Of a stretch of DNA of 43,662 nucleotides, positions 26,083 to 34,938 are shown in pieces. Below the pieces are notes generated by a model. The model did not search any database, was not told where the DNA came from, and worked only from the letters and a program-made list of their open reading frames with translations. Location of the stretch: positions 1 to 43,662 of the IMG/VR virus record IMGVR_UViG_3300008450_000088; one strand, written 5' to 3'. Every line of letters begins with the position of its first letter. The first letter of the stretch is position 1. The position numbers and the translations under genes were made by a program. The DNA is from a virus.

Positions 26083-26670
26083 ATGGGAAATTTAGTAGAT
26101 TTATTACTGACAGAAGAAGACTTTAATCCTCCCTATCAGATATACTGCGATATGGATGGAGTATTAACAGATTTCGAAAAGAGATTTGTTGAGATGTTAA
26201 GAAAGGAAGGACCGAAATACTATTCAAAAGAAGTTATAAATCAAGTAACAAGACCTAAACACTTCGAAAAATTAGAAGGAGAAACAGAGTTTTGGAACTT
26301 TATAGACAATCACTTAGGATTAGAATTCTGGTCAGAAATGGATTGGATGCCAAATGGGAGACAGTTATGGTCTTTTATACAGCCGTATAGTCCAATCATA
26401 CTTACATCTCCTTCTAGACAAAACACCTCAAGACTTGGTAAAAGAATGTGGATAAAAGAACATCTAGTACCTGCCCCTCCTGTAGAATTTAGATTTGGAG
26501 AGGCTAAGTCGGATTTTGCAAATGAAAAAGCTATATTAATAGACGATAAACCTTCCAATTTATCTGCATTTGCAGGTAAAGGAGGAATAGCATTGGAGGT
26601 AAAAGACGGAGAAATACAATCAGTTATAAATAAATTAAAAGAACTTGGTTATGGGCGAGAGCTTACTTAA
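26083..26670 (+). CDS. HAD-family 5'(3')-nucleotidase-like phosphatase
   Basis: A 195-aa HAD enzyme. The nucleophile motif is YCDMDGVLTDF (D23, D25). Motif II lies in IILTSPSRQ, Lys/Arg candidates follow (RLGKRMWIKEHL), and motif IV is AILIDDKPSNLSAFAGKGG. The order fits deoxyribonucleotidases and related phosphatases, which hydrolyse nucleoside monophosphates. The N-terminus GNLVDLLLTEED, before the catalytic Asp, ends in an L-T-E site and resembles the leader family. Nucleotide salvage during genome replication is the simplest role. The 3' end overlaps the next gene. Confidence 0.8.
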   Translation: MGNLVDLLLTEEDFNPPYQIYCDMDGVLTDFEKRFVEMLRKEGPKYYSKEVINQVTRPKHFEKLEGETEFWNFIDNHLGLEFWSEMDWMPNGRQLWSFIQPYSPIILTSPSRQNTSRLGKRMWIKEHLVPAPPVEFRFGEAKSDFANEKAILIDDKPSNLSAFAGKGGIALEVKDGEIQSVINKLKELGYGRELT

Positions 26671-27232
26671 GAAAGAATTCAAATCAAAAGACGTAAATAG
26701 AGCAAGAAACCTAATTACAAAAGACTTCTCAGGAAAAACCGTAGACGGAATAGGGTATGAAAAGAAATACCAGCATTATAAAGAAGGAGATGTTTGGGAG
26801 GAGAATGGTAGACAATGGACTATTAAAAATGGTATAAAACAAAATGTTACAAAACTGGATGCTGCTAAAAAAGCATTACAAATACCATTAACATGTCCTA
26901 AATGTGGAGGTTCTATGAAGCATCATCTTGCTCAAAAGATGTATAAGATTCATGGTTTCTGTTTTGATCCCTGTACTGTAGAATATGAAGCAGAATTAAG
27001 GAAAGCAGGATTATATAACAGTTATGAAAAAGCTATGATGCAAGGAAGCTTAAGATCTTTCCTAAGAGATATAGAAGCATTTATATTAGAGCAAATAAGT
27101 ACAGTAGATACCTTTGTAACAGAACAAGGAGATATAGAGGATTGGTCCAATAACAAAACCCAAGTAAATAATAAGCTCTCAGAAGACTTACAAGAGTTTT
27201 TAAAACACGCTAGAAGACATTTAGAAGATTGA
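26651..27232 (+). CDS. Zinc-ribbon protein, 193 aa
   Basis: I start at the ATG at 26651 (MGESLLKKEFKSKDVNRARN); a TTG six bases upstream is less likely. Four cysteines form a probable zinc site, C82-P-K-C85 and C104-x3-C108, separated by a basic His-rich segment (KHHLAQKMYKIHGF). The N-terminus carries GYEKKYQHYKEGDVWEENGR, a short motif I recall next to this zinc site in other T4-like phages. The C-terminus is helical and acidic. DNA or protein binding is plausible. It overlaps the phosphatase gene by 20 bases. Confidence 0.7.
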   Translation: MGESLLKKEFKSKDVNRARNLITKDFSGKTVDGIGYEKKYQHYKEGDVWEENGRQWTIKNGIKQNVTKLDAAKKALQIPLTCPKCGGSMKHHLAQKMYKIHGFCFDPCTVEYEAELRKAGLYNSYEKAMMQGSLRSFLRDIEAFILEQISTVDTFVTEQGDIEDWSNNKTQVNNKLSEDLQEFLKHARRHLED

Positions 27233-27235
27233 TGA

Positions 27236-27247
27236 TATTTATCTTAA
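27236..27247 (+). promoter_or_regulatory. Weak candidate late promoter
   Basis: TATTTATCTTAA, 12 bases before the ATG at 27260. It shares the TATTTAT core with the repeated motif but diverges after it, so it is a marginal match. Confidence 0.3.
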
Positions 27248-27259
27248 AAGGTAATTATC

Positions 27260-27403
27260 ATGGCAAAAGTAAAAGCATCTTCTACAGTTACAAAAGTAGA
27301 AAAACCTAAAGTATCAAGACCAGGTGTTCACGCTAAAAGTAAAACATCTAAATTGAAATCTTCTAAGAATTACAGGAAATTATATCGTGGACAAGGAAAA
27401 TAA
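27260..27403 (+). CDS. Small basic protein, 47 aa
   Basis: A short ORF with 27 bases of leader, starting MAKVKASSTVTKVEKPKVSR and continuing with PGVHAKSKTSKLKSSKNYRK. It is Lys/Ser/Thr-rich with almost no acidic residues. The R-P-G-V-H-A-K and N-Y-R-K-x-Y-R-G-Q-G blocks resemble small proteins I recall from marine T4-like phages. Nucleic-acid binding or head-core charge neutralisation is plausible. It overlaps the next gene, which starts with GTG at 27387, by 17 bases. Confidence 0.6.
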   Translation: MAKVKASSTVTKVEKPKVSRPGVHAKSKTSKLKSSKNYRKLYRGQGK

Positions 27404-27878
27404 AAAAATACCTTCCGATGTAAAAGCTTTTATGAGAGAACTTATAAGAGAGATATTATCTGAAAAGAAAGCAGATAGATGTCTCCGTATTGCCAGACAG
27501 AAATACGATAAACCCTCAGCCTATAGATCAGGAGCAATTGTAAGATGTAGAAAAGGAGATATCTGGAAAGATATAAAAGAAGCAGATGATCCTCAAGCAG
27601 GTAAAGCTGCTCCCTATGGATCTGGATATGCTAAAGTAAAACAAGCAATACAGGAATTATTACAAGAAGACGAAACTCTTCATAAATGGTTTTCAAGAAA
27701 AGGAGCAAAAGGAAAATCCAAAGGATGGGTTGACTGTAACGCACCTGACGGAAAAGGAGGATATAAATCCTGCGGAAGACAAGAAGGAGAAAAAAGATCA
27801 AAATACCCAGCATGCAGACCAACACCATCTCAATGTAAAACAAAAGGAAAAGGAAAAACTTGGGGTAAAACAAAATAA
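27387..27878 (+). CDS. Cys-rich basic protein with leader helix (DUF5872-like C-terminus)
   Basis: A 163-aa protein starting with GTG. Residues about 10-26 form a leader helix, DVKAFMRELIREILSE, ending in an L-S-E site (E26), so the mature chain would begin KKADRCL. Two basic Cys-containing modules follow. The first (RCLRIARQKYDKPSAYRSGA, IVRCRKGDIWK) and the second (KGWVDCNAPDGKGGYKSCGR, KRSKYPACRPTPSQCKTKG) are both recurrent in T4-like phages; the second is the DUF5872 type. The Lys/Gly-rich tail suggests DNA binding. It is a good candidate for an internal capsid protein trimmed by gp21. Confidence 0.7.
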   Translation: MDKENKKIPSDVKAFMRELIREILSEKKADRCLRIARQKYDKPSAYRSGAIVRCRKGDIWKDIKEADDPQAGKAAPYGSGYAKVKQAIQELLQEDETLHKWFSRKGAKGKSKGWVDCNAPDGKGGYKSCGRQEGEKRSKYPACRPTPSQCKTKGKGKTWGKTK

Positions 27879-27880
27879 AT

Positions 27881-28303
27881 ATGAAACTACTACAACTACT
27901 ATCAGAGGCAGAAGCAAAATGTCCTAAACCAACTCAAGATATACAGCTTAATTTAGAAAATAGACAAAAAGCTATTGAAAACCAAGGATACGGTCCTATG
28001 AATCCAAATTTACCTAACAATAAATTCTGGAATAAAAAAGCTGAAATGTGGCAATTGGATGATGTAGAAGAAGCAAAACAATCTTTATGTGGAAATTGTG
28101 CTGCTTTTGATATAACGAAAAAGACACTAGACTGTATAGCTAAAGGAATAGGAACAGATCAAGGATCGGAAGATCCATATGACGTAATCAATGCAGGTAA
28201 ATTAGGATACTGCAGATTTTTAAAGTTCAAATGTGCAGCAGGTAGAACTTGTGATGCTTGGGTTGTAGGAGGACCTATAACAGATAAGAGTGAAGATAAG
28301 TAA
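27881..28303 (+). CDS. Cys-rich protein with short leader, 140 aa
   Basis: It begins MKLLQLLSEAEAKCPKPTQD. The first nine residues are a leader with L-S-E at E9, and cleavage there would expose AEAKCPKP. The mature part contains an Asn/Pro-rich segment (YGPMNPNLPNNKFWNKKAEM) and seven cysteines, including LCGNCAAFD, YCRFLKFKC and RTCDAW. The spacing suggests a metal centre (Fe-S or Zn) or disulfides. I recall the same family from other T4-like phages without a known function. It is two bases from its upstream neighbour and overlaps the next gene by 14. Confidence 0.68.
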   Translation: MKLLQLLSEAEAKCPKPTQDIQLNLENRQKAIENQGYGPMNPNLPNNKFWNKKAEMWQLDDVEEAKQSLCGNCAAFDITKKTLDCIAKGIGTDQGSEDPYDVINAGKLGYCRFLKFKCAAGRTCDAWVVGGPITDKSEDK

Positions 28304-28778
28304 AATACGCGATTGGTTTACTCATATACAAACACCAAAACAAGAATTAGGTGGAATGCCAATTTGCCCATTTGCAAAAGCGGCAATAATGAATAAACAA
28401 TTTATAATCGAACAATGCTCATTGGAAGATATAGATGAGAAAGTAAATGAATGCGATATACAGAAATATAAAGTATGTATATTCTATTTACCAACATACA
28501 AAGAGTATATAGTAGAGGAATTAGAACAAAAAACAAAACAACTAACAGATAAGTACCGTAAAGACGATAAAGTAATTCTAGATAACGATCCAAGAAACCC
28601 TTTTATCATTCAAGGAGTAACAACAACATTTGATGAATGTTATTTATGGATAGTACAATCATTAGAGGATTTAACACAAAAATCAAACATATTAAAAACA
28701 ACAGATTATTATAAGTATTGGACCAAAGATCAGATAGATGAAGTTGTAACATGGAGAACTATAAATAACCCTCAGTAG
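28290..28778 (+). CDS. Hypothetical protein with GGMPICPFAKAA motif, 162 aa
   Basis: It starts with GTG at 28290 inside the end of the preceding gene. The conserved-looking part is LGGMPICPFAKAA near residues 20-32, followed by helices with two further cysteines (IEQCSLED, NECDIQ) and a core KYKVCIFYLPTYKEY. The C-terminus is helical with Trp and Tyr. The Cys pattern fits the other Cys-rich proteins of this cluster, so a shared metal or redox role is possible. I cannot name the family with confidence. Confidence 0.6.
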   Translation: MKISKIRDWFTHIQTPKQELGGMPICPFAKAAIMNKQFIIEQCSLEDIDEKVNECDIQKYKVCIFYLPTYKEYIVEELEQKTKQLTDKYRKDDKVILDNDPRNPFIIQGVTTTFDECYLWIVQSLEDLTQKSNILKTTDYYKYWTKDQIDEVVTWRTINNPQ

Positions 28779-28782
28779 TATT

Positions 28783-29211
28783 ATGAAAAAAAGTCAGATA
28801 AAAAAAATAATTAAAGAAGTACTGGATGCTTCCACACAAGCTCCTAATAAAGTACCAGGAGGACTTGCACAATATGCTACTATTGGAGATCTAGCTCAAA
28901 TGCATAAACTTCCAATTAACCAAATCATAAAACAAATAATTAAAGGAGTTAAGGTAGAATCTGAGCATACAACAGATTTAGATATTGCTATGGAAATAGC
29001 TTTTGATCATGTTTATGAAAATCCAACTTATTATGATGATTTAGGAAAACTTGAAGAAGGAGAACACGATCCTGTACAGCCAGGTATTTTAAAAAAAAGG
29101 TTAGGAAAGCTTTCATGTACGAAAGTAAGACAGGAGAGAAGTAAGCTAGAGGATAAAGGAACTCATTATGCAAAAGCATTACAGAGATACTTAAATTACC
29201 ACTGTCAGTAA
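28783..29211 (+). CDS. DUF5661-like protein with leader helix, 142 aa
   Basis: The N-terminus MKKSQIKKIIKEVLDASTQA is a textbook member of the leader family, with I-K-E at E12. Residues about 42-85 contain KVESEHTTDLDIAMEIAFDH and YENPTYYDDL, the pattern I associate with DUF5661. The last 40 residues (LKKRLGKLSCTKVRQERSKL, then HYAKALQRYLNYHC) form a third basic module with two cysteines that I recall from many marine T4-like phages. The three-module layout suggests domain shuffling. The molecular function is unknown. It starts four bases after its neighbour's stop. Confidence 0.7.
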   Translation: MKKSQIKKIIKEVLDASTQAPNKVPGGLAQYATIGDLAQMHKLPINQIIKQIIKGVKVESEHTTDLDIAMEIAFDHVYENPTYYDDLGKLEEGEHDPVQPGILKKRLGKLSCTKVRQERSKLEDKGTHYAKALQRYLNYHCQ

Positions 29212-29221
29212 AAAATCTTAC

Positions 29222-29235
29222 TATTTATTTGTATA
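29222..29235 (+). promoter_or_regulatory. Candidate late promoter
   Basis: TATTTATTTGTATA preceded by TTAC, in the 60-base gap before the gene at 29272. A small perfect inverted repeat TATCT-TT-AGATA (29252-29263) lies between it and the start codon. No Shine-Dalgarno sequence. Confidence 0.5.
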
Positions 29236-29271
29236 TATGAACATAATTACCTATCTTTAGATAATCACAAT

Positions 29272-31485
29272 ATGAAAAAATTAATGAAATTAGTAGAAGA
29301 GAAAACAGCTTTTATACAGACAACAAAAGGTGAAAAAAAAGCAATGGACTACACCTCTGATCAAGAGTTAATATCCTTAAAAAACAACCAAGATATTAAA
29401 TCAATTGAAACCGGAGACGGTAAGAAGATTAAAGAGCAGGTAGGAAGAAAATATACCTCTGAAGAATCAGCAGCTGTAGGAAAAGAAGTAGCAAAATCTT
29501 TAGTAAAAATATTAAGAGCTCAAGGAAATGAAATAAAAAATATTAAATTAACAGGAGTAGGAGTTAATAAATTTAATATACATGTTGAATACGGACAAGA
29601 TAAAGGTCAAGACACCTTTAGATTTACTTTAAATCCAGAAACAAAAGCAATTCATTTAGACTTAAATAACGAAGATCTAGAATTAGTAGACTTTATTGTT
29701 ACTCAAGGAAATGAAGTATCTCTACCAACACCGGAACTAGAAGATAAATTATCTGATGCAATGGTGAAATACGTATCTGGACCATCTGATGAAGAGTATG
29801 ATGATATGGCAGCAATGCAAACACCAGTAGATCCTTCCCAGTTAAATAAGTATATAGCAGAGGAGTTTAAGATAGGAGATAAGGTACAATTAGACGATGA
29901 CGGTAAAGTAAGAACTTATACTATTACTAAACCAGGTATGAGAAAAGGGAACGAAAGAGTTAAAGAAGAAGAGTTTTACCTTACCTCTCCAGGAACAATA
30001 GGCTTTGATGCAACTGCAGACTGGATTAGAAAGAATCAAATTAATAAAAATATAGCAGAAGGAGATATTAATGATCCTATAGCTGTAAAGTTAAGAGCAG
30101 CTAAAGCAGCGAAACAACAACAAGACTTAGCTAAAACTCAAAAACCAGTAAAGGACAATTCAGCTAAGATTAGAGCATTAGAGAAAGGGAGAGAAAGAAT
30201 AATGTTCGACATGGAACAGGAAGCTGAACCAGAAGGAGGTCCAATTGCTGATAAGTACGGAGCAATGTTGAATAGGATTGATAAAGCCATAAACAAATTA
30301 AAAGGATATGGTGAATGGGGTCCAGAAAAGGATGTAAATATATCTCAAGCTGAAATTGAAAGAAGAGCTAAGATGATAGAAAAGGGAATAAATGAAGATG
30401 ACCACTTACAGCCAGACGATGAATCATCAATGGCAAAAGCACAGCTAAGATCTATTCAATCAAATGCAAGTAAATTGATGAACCTATTAGGAGATGATGA
30501 TCAATTAGATGCATGGGTTCAAGCTAAATTGACAAAAGCAGAAGATTATCTAGACTCAGCAGCAGGATATACAGAATCGGAAAAAGCTAGAGATCAAGCA
30601 CCTGTTACAATTGCAGTAGCATTAGATGAAAAGAAAGCTACATATTGCGGAAGATGTGGACATACTCACGTTAAAGGAACACCTTGCCCAAGACCTTTTA
30701 AAGAAGGAGTAGTAGATGAAAAACTAACTTCTAAATCTAAACCGGAAACATATATTAAAGATTTTCAAAAATCAGATACTCCTCAATTCAAAGGAAAGTC
30801 TAAAGAGAAGAAAAGACAAATGGCCATTGCAGCTTACATGGCTAATAAAAATGAAGGAGCCAAGCCAGATTATTTAGATCTTGATAAAGACGGAAATAAG
30901 ACAGAGCCAATGAAAAAAGCAGCTCAAGATAAAAAAGCAATCAAAGAATCAATCTCTAAAAAAGATTTAAAAAATATAATACTAGAAGCATATGTAGAGG
31001 TATTAAGAGAAGCTGAAATACCGGCTTTAAAGACATCTACTCAAGAAATCTTAGGAAAATTTCCAACAGTAAAGAAAACATTAGTATCCTTATTTACAAA
31101 CGAATATGATGAATTCATAGAAGATGTAAAATGGACAGTTCCAAAACCATCCACTTTTAAAGTTGTTTTAAAAAATGGACAATCTCTTGATTTAAAATGG
31201 ACAGGAAAAGGTTTTGATGCAACTATAGAAGGAAAACAGTATTTCTTAAATAACGTATCAGAATACCAACAAGCCTTAGATGCATTAGGACGAATCATGC
31301 AAGATGGTCCAATTTCTCAAGGTGAGGAACCAGGAGGAGAAGACTTTACAGCAGAACCAGCACCCGGAGGTGGTGGTGGTGGAGAATTTCCAGGAGGAGA
31401 AGCAGGAGGAGCCGAAGAAGCACCAGCTGAACCTGGAGCTGAAGAATTTGGAGGACCGGAAGCAGAAACACCAGAAGCATTATAA
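29272..31485 (+). CDS. Mosaic multi-domain protein, probable head-core polyprotein (737 aa)
   Basis: Modules in order: a short leader ([10 protein letters not shown]); an alpha/beta domain to about 180; [20 protein letters not shown] near 195; a helical block with [19 protein letters not shown] and [20 protein letters not shown] (388-435), which I recall from head-core-like phage proteins; a Cys pair unit [19 protein letters not shown] (about 458); an acidic turn [11 protein letters not shown] (about 538) like a Ca-binding loop; a leader-type helix [18 protein letters not shown] in mid-protein (about 562-580); an alpha/beta unit; and a Gly/Glu/Pro tail (696-737). Many (L/I/V)-x-E sites lie at module borders. 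I infer a polyprotein cut by gp21. Confidence 0.6.
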   Translation: MKKLMKLVEEKTAFIQTTKGEKKAMDYTSDQELISLKNNQDIKSIETGDGKKIKEQVGRKYTSEESAAVGKEVAKSLVKILRAQGNEIKNIKLTGVGVNKFNIHVEYGQDKGQDTFRFTLNPETKAIHLDLNNEDLELVDFIVTQGNEVSLPTPELEDKLSDAMVKYVSGPSDEEYDDMAAMQTPVDPSQLNKYIAEEFKIGDKVQLDDDGKVRTYTITKPGMRKGNERVKEEEFYLTSPGTIGFDATADWIRKNQINKNIAEGDINDPIAVKLRAAKAAKQQQDLAKTQKPVKDNSAKIRALEKGRERIMFDMEQEAEPEGGPIADKYGAMLNRIDKAINKLKGYGEWGPEKDVNISQAEIERRAKMIEKGINEDDHLQPDDESSMAKAQLRSIQSNASKLMNLLGDDDQLDAWVQAKLTKAEDYLDSAAGYTESEKARDQAPVTIAVALDEKKATYCGRCGHTHVKGTPCPRPFKEGVVDEKLTSKSKPETYIKDFQKSDTPQFKGKSKEKKRQMAIAAYMANKNEGAKPDYLDLDKDGNKTEPMKKAAQDKKAIKESISKKDLKNIILEAYVEVLREAEIPALKTSTQEILGKFPTVKKTLVSLFTNEYDEFIEDVKWTVPKPSTFKVVLKNGQSLDLKWTGKGFDATIEGKQYFLNNVSEYQQALDALGRIMQDGPISQGEEPGGEDFTAEPAPGGGGGGEFPGGEAGGAEEAPAEPGAEEFGGPEAETPEAL

Positions 31486-31493
31486 AATAAGTT

Positions 31494-32471
31494 ATGAGCG
31501 TAATAAGCAAAATAGTTACAGAATGGGCCTTCCGTTGTAAGAAAGGATACCCAGATATGAATAATCCTGACGATATGAAAATCCTTAGAGAGATTTATTC
31601 TGAGTATGGAATTGTTATGGAGGAGGAGGAAGGGTCGAAAGATCAAACAGTTGATGAATTAACCAATCAAGACATACAAGCACTTAAGGATGCTTTTGAA
31701 AAAATAAAAGAACCGTATTCTAAATACTTATCTATCTTTAATTACTTTGACCCTAACTCATTAGGAACTATATCAGAAGTTCTATTAACAAAGTTATTAA
31801 ATAAAGTAGAAGGAATAGAAGCAGAGCATGTAGGAGGTGGTCAAGGTTTAGCAGATATTATAGTAAATGGGCACCACGTATCGTTGAAAACAACAGCGAA
31901 AGGTAAACCTATAGGATTAGGCTTAGATCAACTTAATACTACTTTTGCAGATTCTATAAAGATAGTTGAACCACTAACTAAGTTGTATAAGGAAGATTCT
32001 TCATTAGAAAATTTAACAATCAATCAACTTAAAGAAAGAATACCGGAAGATACATATAAAACTATCTACAACAGGTTAGATGCTATTGCAAAAAAGCTTT
32101 CTGGAGAACATAACAAAGAGTTTTTTGTTTGGGTAGAGAAAATATATACAGGAAAACTCCTTACAGGAATAATAATACATACAGTTAAGTATGATTATAG
32201 TCAAGTAATGAGAACTTTCTTAAATAGTAAACTTGTAGTAACAGGAAAAGCCTGGGGGATAAAAGATGAAAAAGGTAAGCAACTAGTCAGACCTGATCTA
32301 TCAGGAAAATTATTAAACATAACACCGGAATTCGTCTACAGTAGTTCACAAGATAGTAGAATACCTGTAGATTTAGCAGTATCAATAAAACATAGTAAAG
32401 AAGAAATAGAGAAAGAAGTTTCTAATAAATTTTTTACCTCACTAGATACAATATATTCAGAACTTTTTTAA
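31494..32471 (+). CDS. Possible PD-(D/E)XK-like protein with leader, 325 aa
   Basis: The N-terminus MSVISKIVTEWAFRCKKGYP matches a module I recall from other phage proteins and has a V-T-E site at E10. Further on, VEGIEAEHVGGGQGLADIIV followed by VSLKTTAKGK (about residues 105-140) has the E...D...x-L-K spacing of restriction endonuclease-like folds, with D in GLADII and K in SLKT. The rest is mixed helical and strand without known motifs. It could be a nuclease carried in the head to act on host DNA, or a structural protein that kept the fold. It precedes a promoter-bearing gap. Confidence 0.5.
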   Translation: MSVISKIVTEWAFRCKKGYPDMNNPDDMKILREIYSEYGIVMEEEEGSKDQTVDELTNQDIQALKDAFEKIKEPYSKYLSIFNYFDPNSLGTISEVLLTKLLNKVEGIEAEHVGGGQGLADIIVNGHHVSLKTTAKGKPIGLGLDQLNTTFADSIKIVEPLTKLYKEDSSLENLTINQLKERIPEDTYKTIYNRLDAIAKKLSGEHNKEFFVWVEKIYTGKLLTGIIIHTVKYDYSQVMRTFLNSKLVVTGKAWGIKDEKGKQLVRPDLSGKLLNITPEFVYSSSQDSRIPVDLAVSIKHSKEEIEKEVSNKFFTSLDTIYSELF

Positions 32472-32484
32472 CCAATTAATAAAC

Positions 32485-32496
32485 TATTTATAAACA
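32485..32496 (+). promoter_or_regulatory. Candidate late promoter
   Basis: TATTTATAAACA preceded by AAC, 13 bases before the ATG at 32510. The leader AAAATAAACCACA has no Shine-Dalgarno sequence. A good match to the repeated motif. Confidence 0.55.
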
Positions 32497-32509
32497 AAAA
32501 TAAACCACA

Positions 32510-33283
32510 ATGGCAGATAATTTTAATTTAAGATCATTCTTAACAGAGAATAAACTTACAAAAAACGCAAAGCTTCTTAAAGAGGAAGTTTCTTTAAACG
32601 GAAAACCAGTAAACACTCGTTCAATCGAAATCGACGGAATAGATACAAACGACTACCCAGATTTTGTAGATGCATATATTACTTATGCTGAGTATGAGGA
32701 TGGTACTCCATTAACAGATGAAGAATTAATGAGCTTGGAAGATGAGAATTATGGATTAACAGGGGAATTAATTTTCGATAGACAACTTTATTTACAAGAG
32801 AGAAAAGAAAGAGATATTGAAGAAGAAGTAATGGAATCAAAACAATCTCCAAGAGAAAAATACCTAACTCGTTTAGTAGAAAATGCTTTAGGAATAGCCG
32901 AAGAAGAGCATCCTTTTGGAACAAATAAATTAACAGGAGAACCTCTTCCAGACCCAGCATCACAAGCTGTAACAGAAGAAGAAATGGTTAAAGAAAAGCC
33001 ACTTCCAAAATACGAGAACATTGAAAAATTAATGCAGGAAATCGAACATGGAACAAACGAAGCAGCATATAAACATAAGATGATGAAAATGAAAGAAGTT
33101 GCTGAGATGTTAGAAGCTAGAGTAAGTTCTTTAGAAGAAGGAGAAGGAGCAGAGTTTGTTGATGCTAAAAAAGTAAAACAAATGAAGAAAGATGTCATGA
33201 CTCTTAGAAAACAAGCTGAGAAACTTGAAAAAGAGTATGATAAAAAATTCGGAGAAAAGAAATCTAAAAAAGAACAGGAATAA
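32510..33283 (+). CDS. Head-core-like protein with NFNLxxFLxENKLT leader, 257 aa
   Basis: It begins NFNLRSFLTENKLTKNAK after MAD, then LLKEE. The protein at 40195 opens with the closely similar SFNLKKFLVENKLTSNSK and ILSE, although the two proteins are otherwise unrelated. Sites L-T-E (E13) and L-K-E (E25) fit gp21 cleavage. The middle is acidic (LTDEELMSLEDENYGLTGEL), and the C-terminal 100 residues are a Lys/Glu-rich coiled coil. The composition resembles T4 head-core proteins. It lies where gp16 (small terminase) would precede gp17, but nothing here resembles gp16. A terminator follows. Confidence 0.65.
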   Translation: MADNFNLRSFLTENKLTKNAKLLKEEVSLNGKPVNTRSIEIDGIDTNDYPDFVDAYITYAEYEDGTPLTDEELMSLEDENYGLTGELIFDRQLYLQERKERDIEEEVMESKQSPREKYLTRLVENALGIAEEEHPFGTNKLTGEPLPDPASQAVTEEEMVKEKPLPKYENIEKLMQEIEHGTNEAAYKHKMMKMKEVAEMLEARVSSLEEGEGAEFVDAKKVKQMKKDVMTLRKQAEKLEKEYDKKFGEKKSKKEQE

Positions 33284-33303
33284 TTTAAAAGATATTCAAC
33301 AAG

Positions 33304-33330
33304 CCCACCCCAAAGAAGGTGGGTTTTTTT
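33304..33330 (+). terminator. Intrinsic terminator
   Basis: CCCACC-CCAAAGAA-GGTGGG followed by seven T: a 6-bp GC-rich stem closing the unit that ends at 33283. The stem is identical to the one at 41011. Confidence 0.85.
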
Positions 33331-33338
33331 ATCTATAC

Positions 33339-33351
33339 TATTTATTATATA
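33339..33351 (+). promoter_or_regulatory. Candidate late promoter for the terminase gene
   Basis: TATTTATTATATA preceded by TAC, nine bases after the terminator and about 12 before the terminase ATG. It matches the core of the repeated motif. Confidence 0.55.
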
Positions 33352-33363
33352 TAATTATATAAT

Positions 33364-34938
33364 ATGAGTCAACCAGACGTTAAACAAATAATAGCTCAAG
33401 AGTATATAAAGTGTGCAAAAGATCCTGCATACTTTATGAAGAAGTACTGTAATATACAGCATCCAACAAGAGGAAGAATCTTATTTAATCTATATCCATT
33501 TCAGGAAGGAGTATTAAGACTTTTTAGAGATAGCCAAAACATTATCACATTAAAATCCAGACAGCTCGGTATATCGACTCTAGCCTCAGGATATGCATTA
33601 TGGTTAATGCTTTTTCACAAAGATAAAAACGTACTTGCTCTTGCAACCACACAAGCAACAGCTCGTAACCTGGTTTCTAAAACGATTTTCATGTATGAGA
33701 ATCTACCAAAATGGTTACAATTGCCTTCCACTGAAAAGAATAAATTATCTTTAAGATTAAAAAACGGTTCTAGAATTACTGCTAAATCTTCTAATTCAGA
33801 TGCTGCTCGTTCGGAAGCAGTATCGCTTTTATTAATTGATGAGGCAGCTTTCATTGATAATATCGAAGAAACATTTACTGCAGCACAACAAACCCTAGCC
33901 ACCGGAGGTCAGTGTATGGCACTATCCACACCAAATGGTATTGGTAACTGGTTCCATAAAACATGGGAAAAGGCTGAAGCAGGAGAGAATTCATTTGTAC
34001 CGGTAAGACTTCCTTGGACTGTTCACCCGGAAAGAGATCAATCCTGGAGAGATAAACAAGATGCAGATCTTGGACCTAGAATGGCATCTCAGGAATGTGA
34101 TTGTGACTTCCTATCATCTGGAGATTCTGTAATAGAACCAGAGATCTTATCATTCTATGAAGAAACATATATTACAGATCCTGTAGAAAAAAGAGGAGTA
34201 GATGGGAATTTATGGGTATGGGAATCACCTGACTATCAAAAATCCTATATGGTTGTTGCCGATGTCGCTAGAGGAGATTCTACTGACTACTCCGGTTTCC
34301 ATGTCTTTGATATAGAAAATGCATCTCAAGTGGCAGAGTATAAAGGAAAGCTATCACCAAAAGACTTTGGGAATGTACTAGTAGGAATAGCCTCAGAATA
34401 CAATGATGCATTACTTGTAGTAGAGAATGCTAATATTGGATGGGCAACTATTGAACAAATACTTGAAAGAGAATATAAAAATCTATACTATTCATCAAGA
34501 TCGGAGACTGAAACAGTTGAATCATATATGGCTAAATTCGAAAGAGATAAATTAGTACCGGGATTCACCATGTCTCTTCGTACCAGACCTCTTGTAATAG
34601 CTAAAATGACCGAATACATACGAGAGAAATCAGTTATAGTTAAATCCAAGAGACTTATATCAGAATTAAGGGTATTCATATGGAAAAATGGAAAAGCACA
34701 AGCACAGGTTGGATACAATGATGACTTGGTAATGTCTTTTGCAACAGGATTATATGTAAGAGATACTGCAGTACGGCTAAGACAACAGGGTATGGATTTA
34801 GCAAGAGCTACTCTTTCTTCTTTTACAAATCTTAATCAAAGAAATACTGCTGTTTATAACGTTGCTTCTATGCAGAATAATCCTTATCTTATGAAGACAT
34901 CTAATGGTGATGAGGATCTTTCATGGCTAATAAGATAA
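33364..34938 (+). CDS. gp17: Terminase large subunit gp17
   Basis: A 524-aa packaging ATPase-nuclease. The ATPase part has a Walker A-like SRQLGIST (residues 65-72) after TLK, typical of T4-like large terminases, and Walker B LLLIDEAAF (D159, E160). The nuclease part has VVADVARGDSTDYSGFHVFD (D300 candidate), VVENANIGW and YNDDLVMSFATGLY (D453/D454) as metal ligands. T4 gp17 has 610 aa. The enzyme docks on the portal, cuts concatemeric DNA and pumps it into the prohead. It stands alone between two promoter motifs. Tail sheath and tube genes, which follow gp17 in T4, are absent here. Confidence 0.95.
   Translation: MSQPDVKQIIAQEYIKCAKDPAYFMKKYCNIQHPTRGRILFNLYPFQEGVLRLFRDSQNIITLKSRQLGISTLASGYALWLMLFHKDKNVLALATTQATARNLVSKTIFMYENLPKWLQLPSTEKNKLSLRLKNGSRITAKSSNSDAARSEAVSLLLIDEAAFIDNIEETFTAAQQTLATGGQCMALSTPNGIGNWFHKTWEKAEAGENSFVPVRLPWTVHPERDQSWRDKQDADLGPRMASQECDCDFLSSGDSVIEPEILSFYEETYITDPVEKRGVDGNLWVWESPDYQKSYMVVADVARGDSTDYSGFHVFDIENASQVAEYKGKLSPKDFGNVLVGIASEYNDALLVVENANIGWATIEQILEREYKNLYYSSRSETETVESYMAKFERDKLVPGFTMSLRTRPLVIAKMTEYIREKSVIVKSKRLISELRVFIWKNGKAQAQVGYNDDLVMSFATGLYVRDTAVRLRQQGMDLARATLSSFTNLNQRNTAVYNVASMQNNPYLMKTSNGDEDLSWLIR

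Noticed and set aside
31317-31646. Minus-strand ORF ending in a Pro/Ser-rich tail
   Set aside because: The Pro run is the complement of the Gly/Glu-rich tail of the mosaic protein, so it is a shadow.
32510-33283. Small terminase gp16 before gp17
   Set aside because: Position fits, but the protein has a capsid-type leader and a coiled-coil tail without a DNA-binding helix pattern, so I do not call it gp16.
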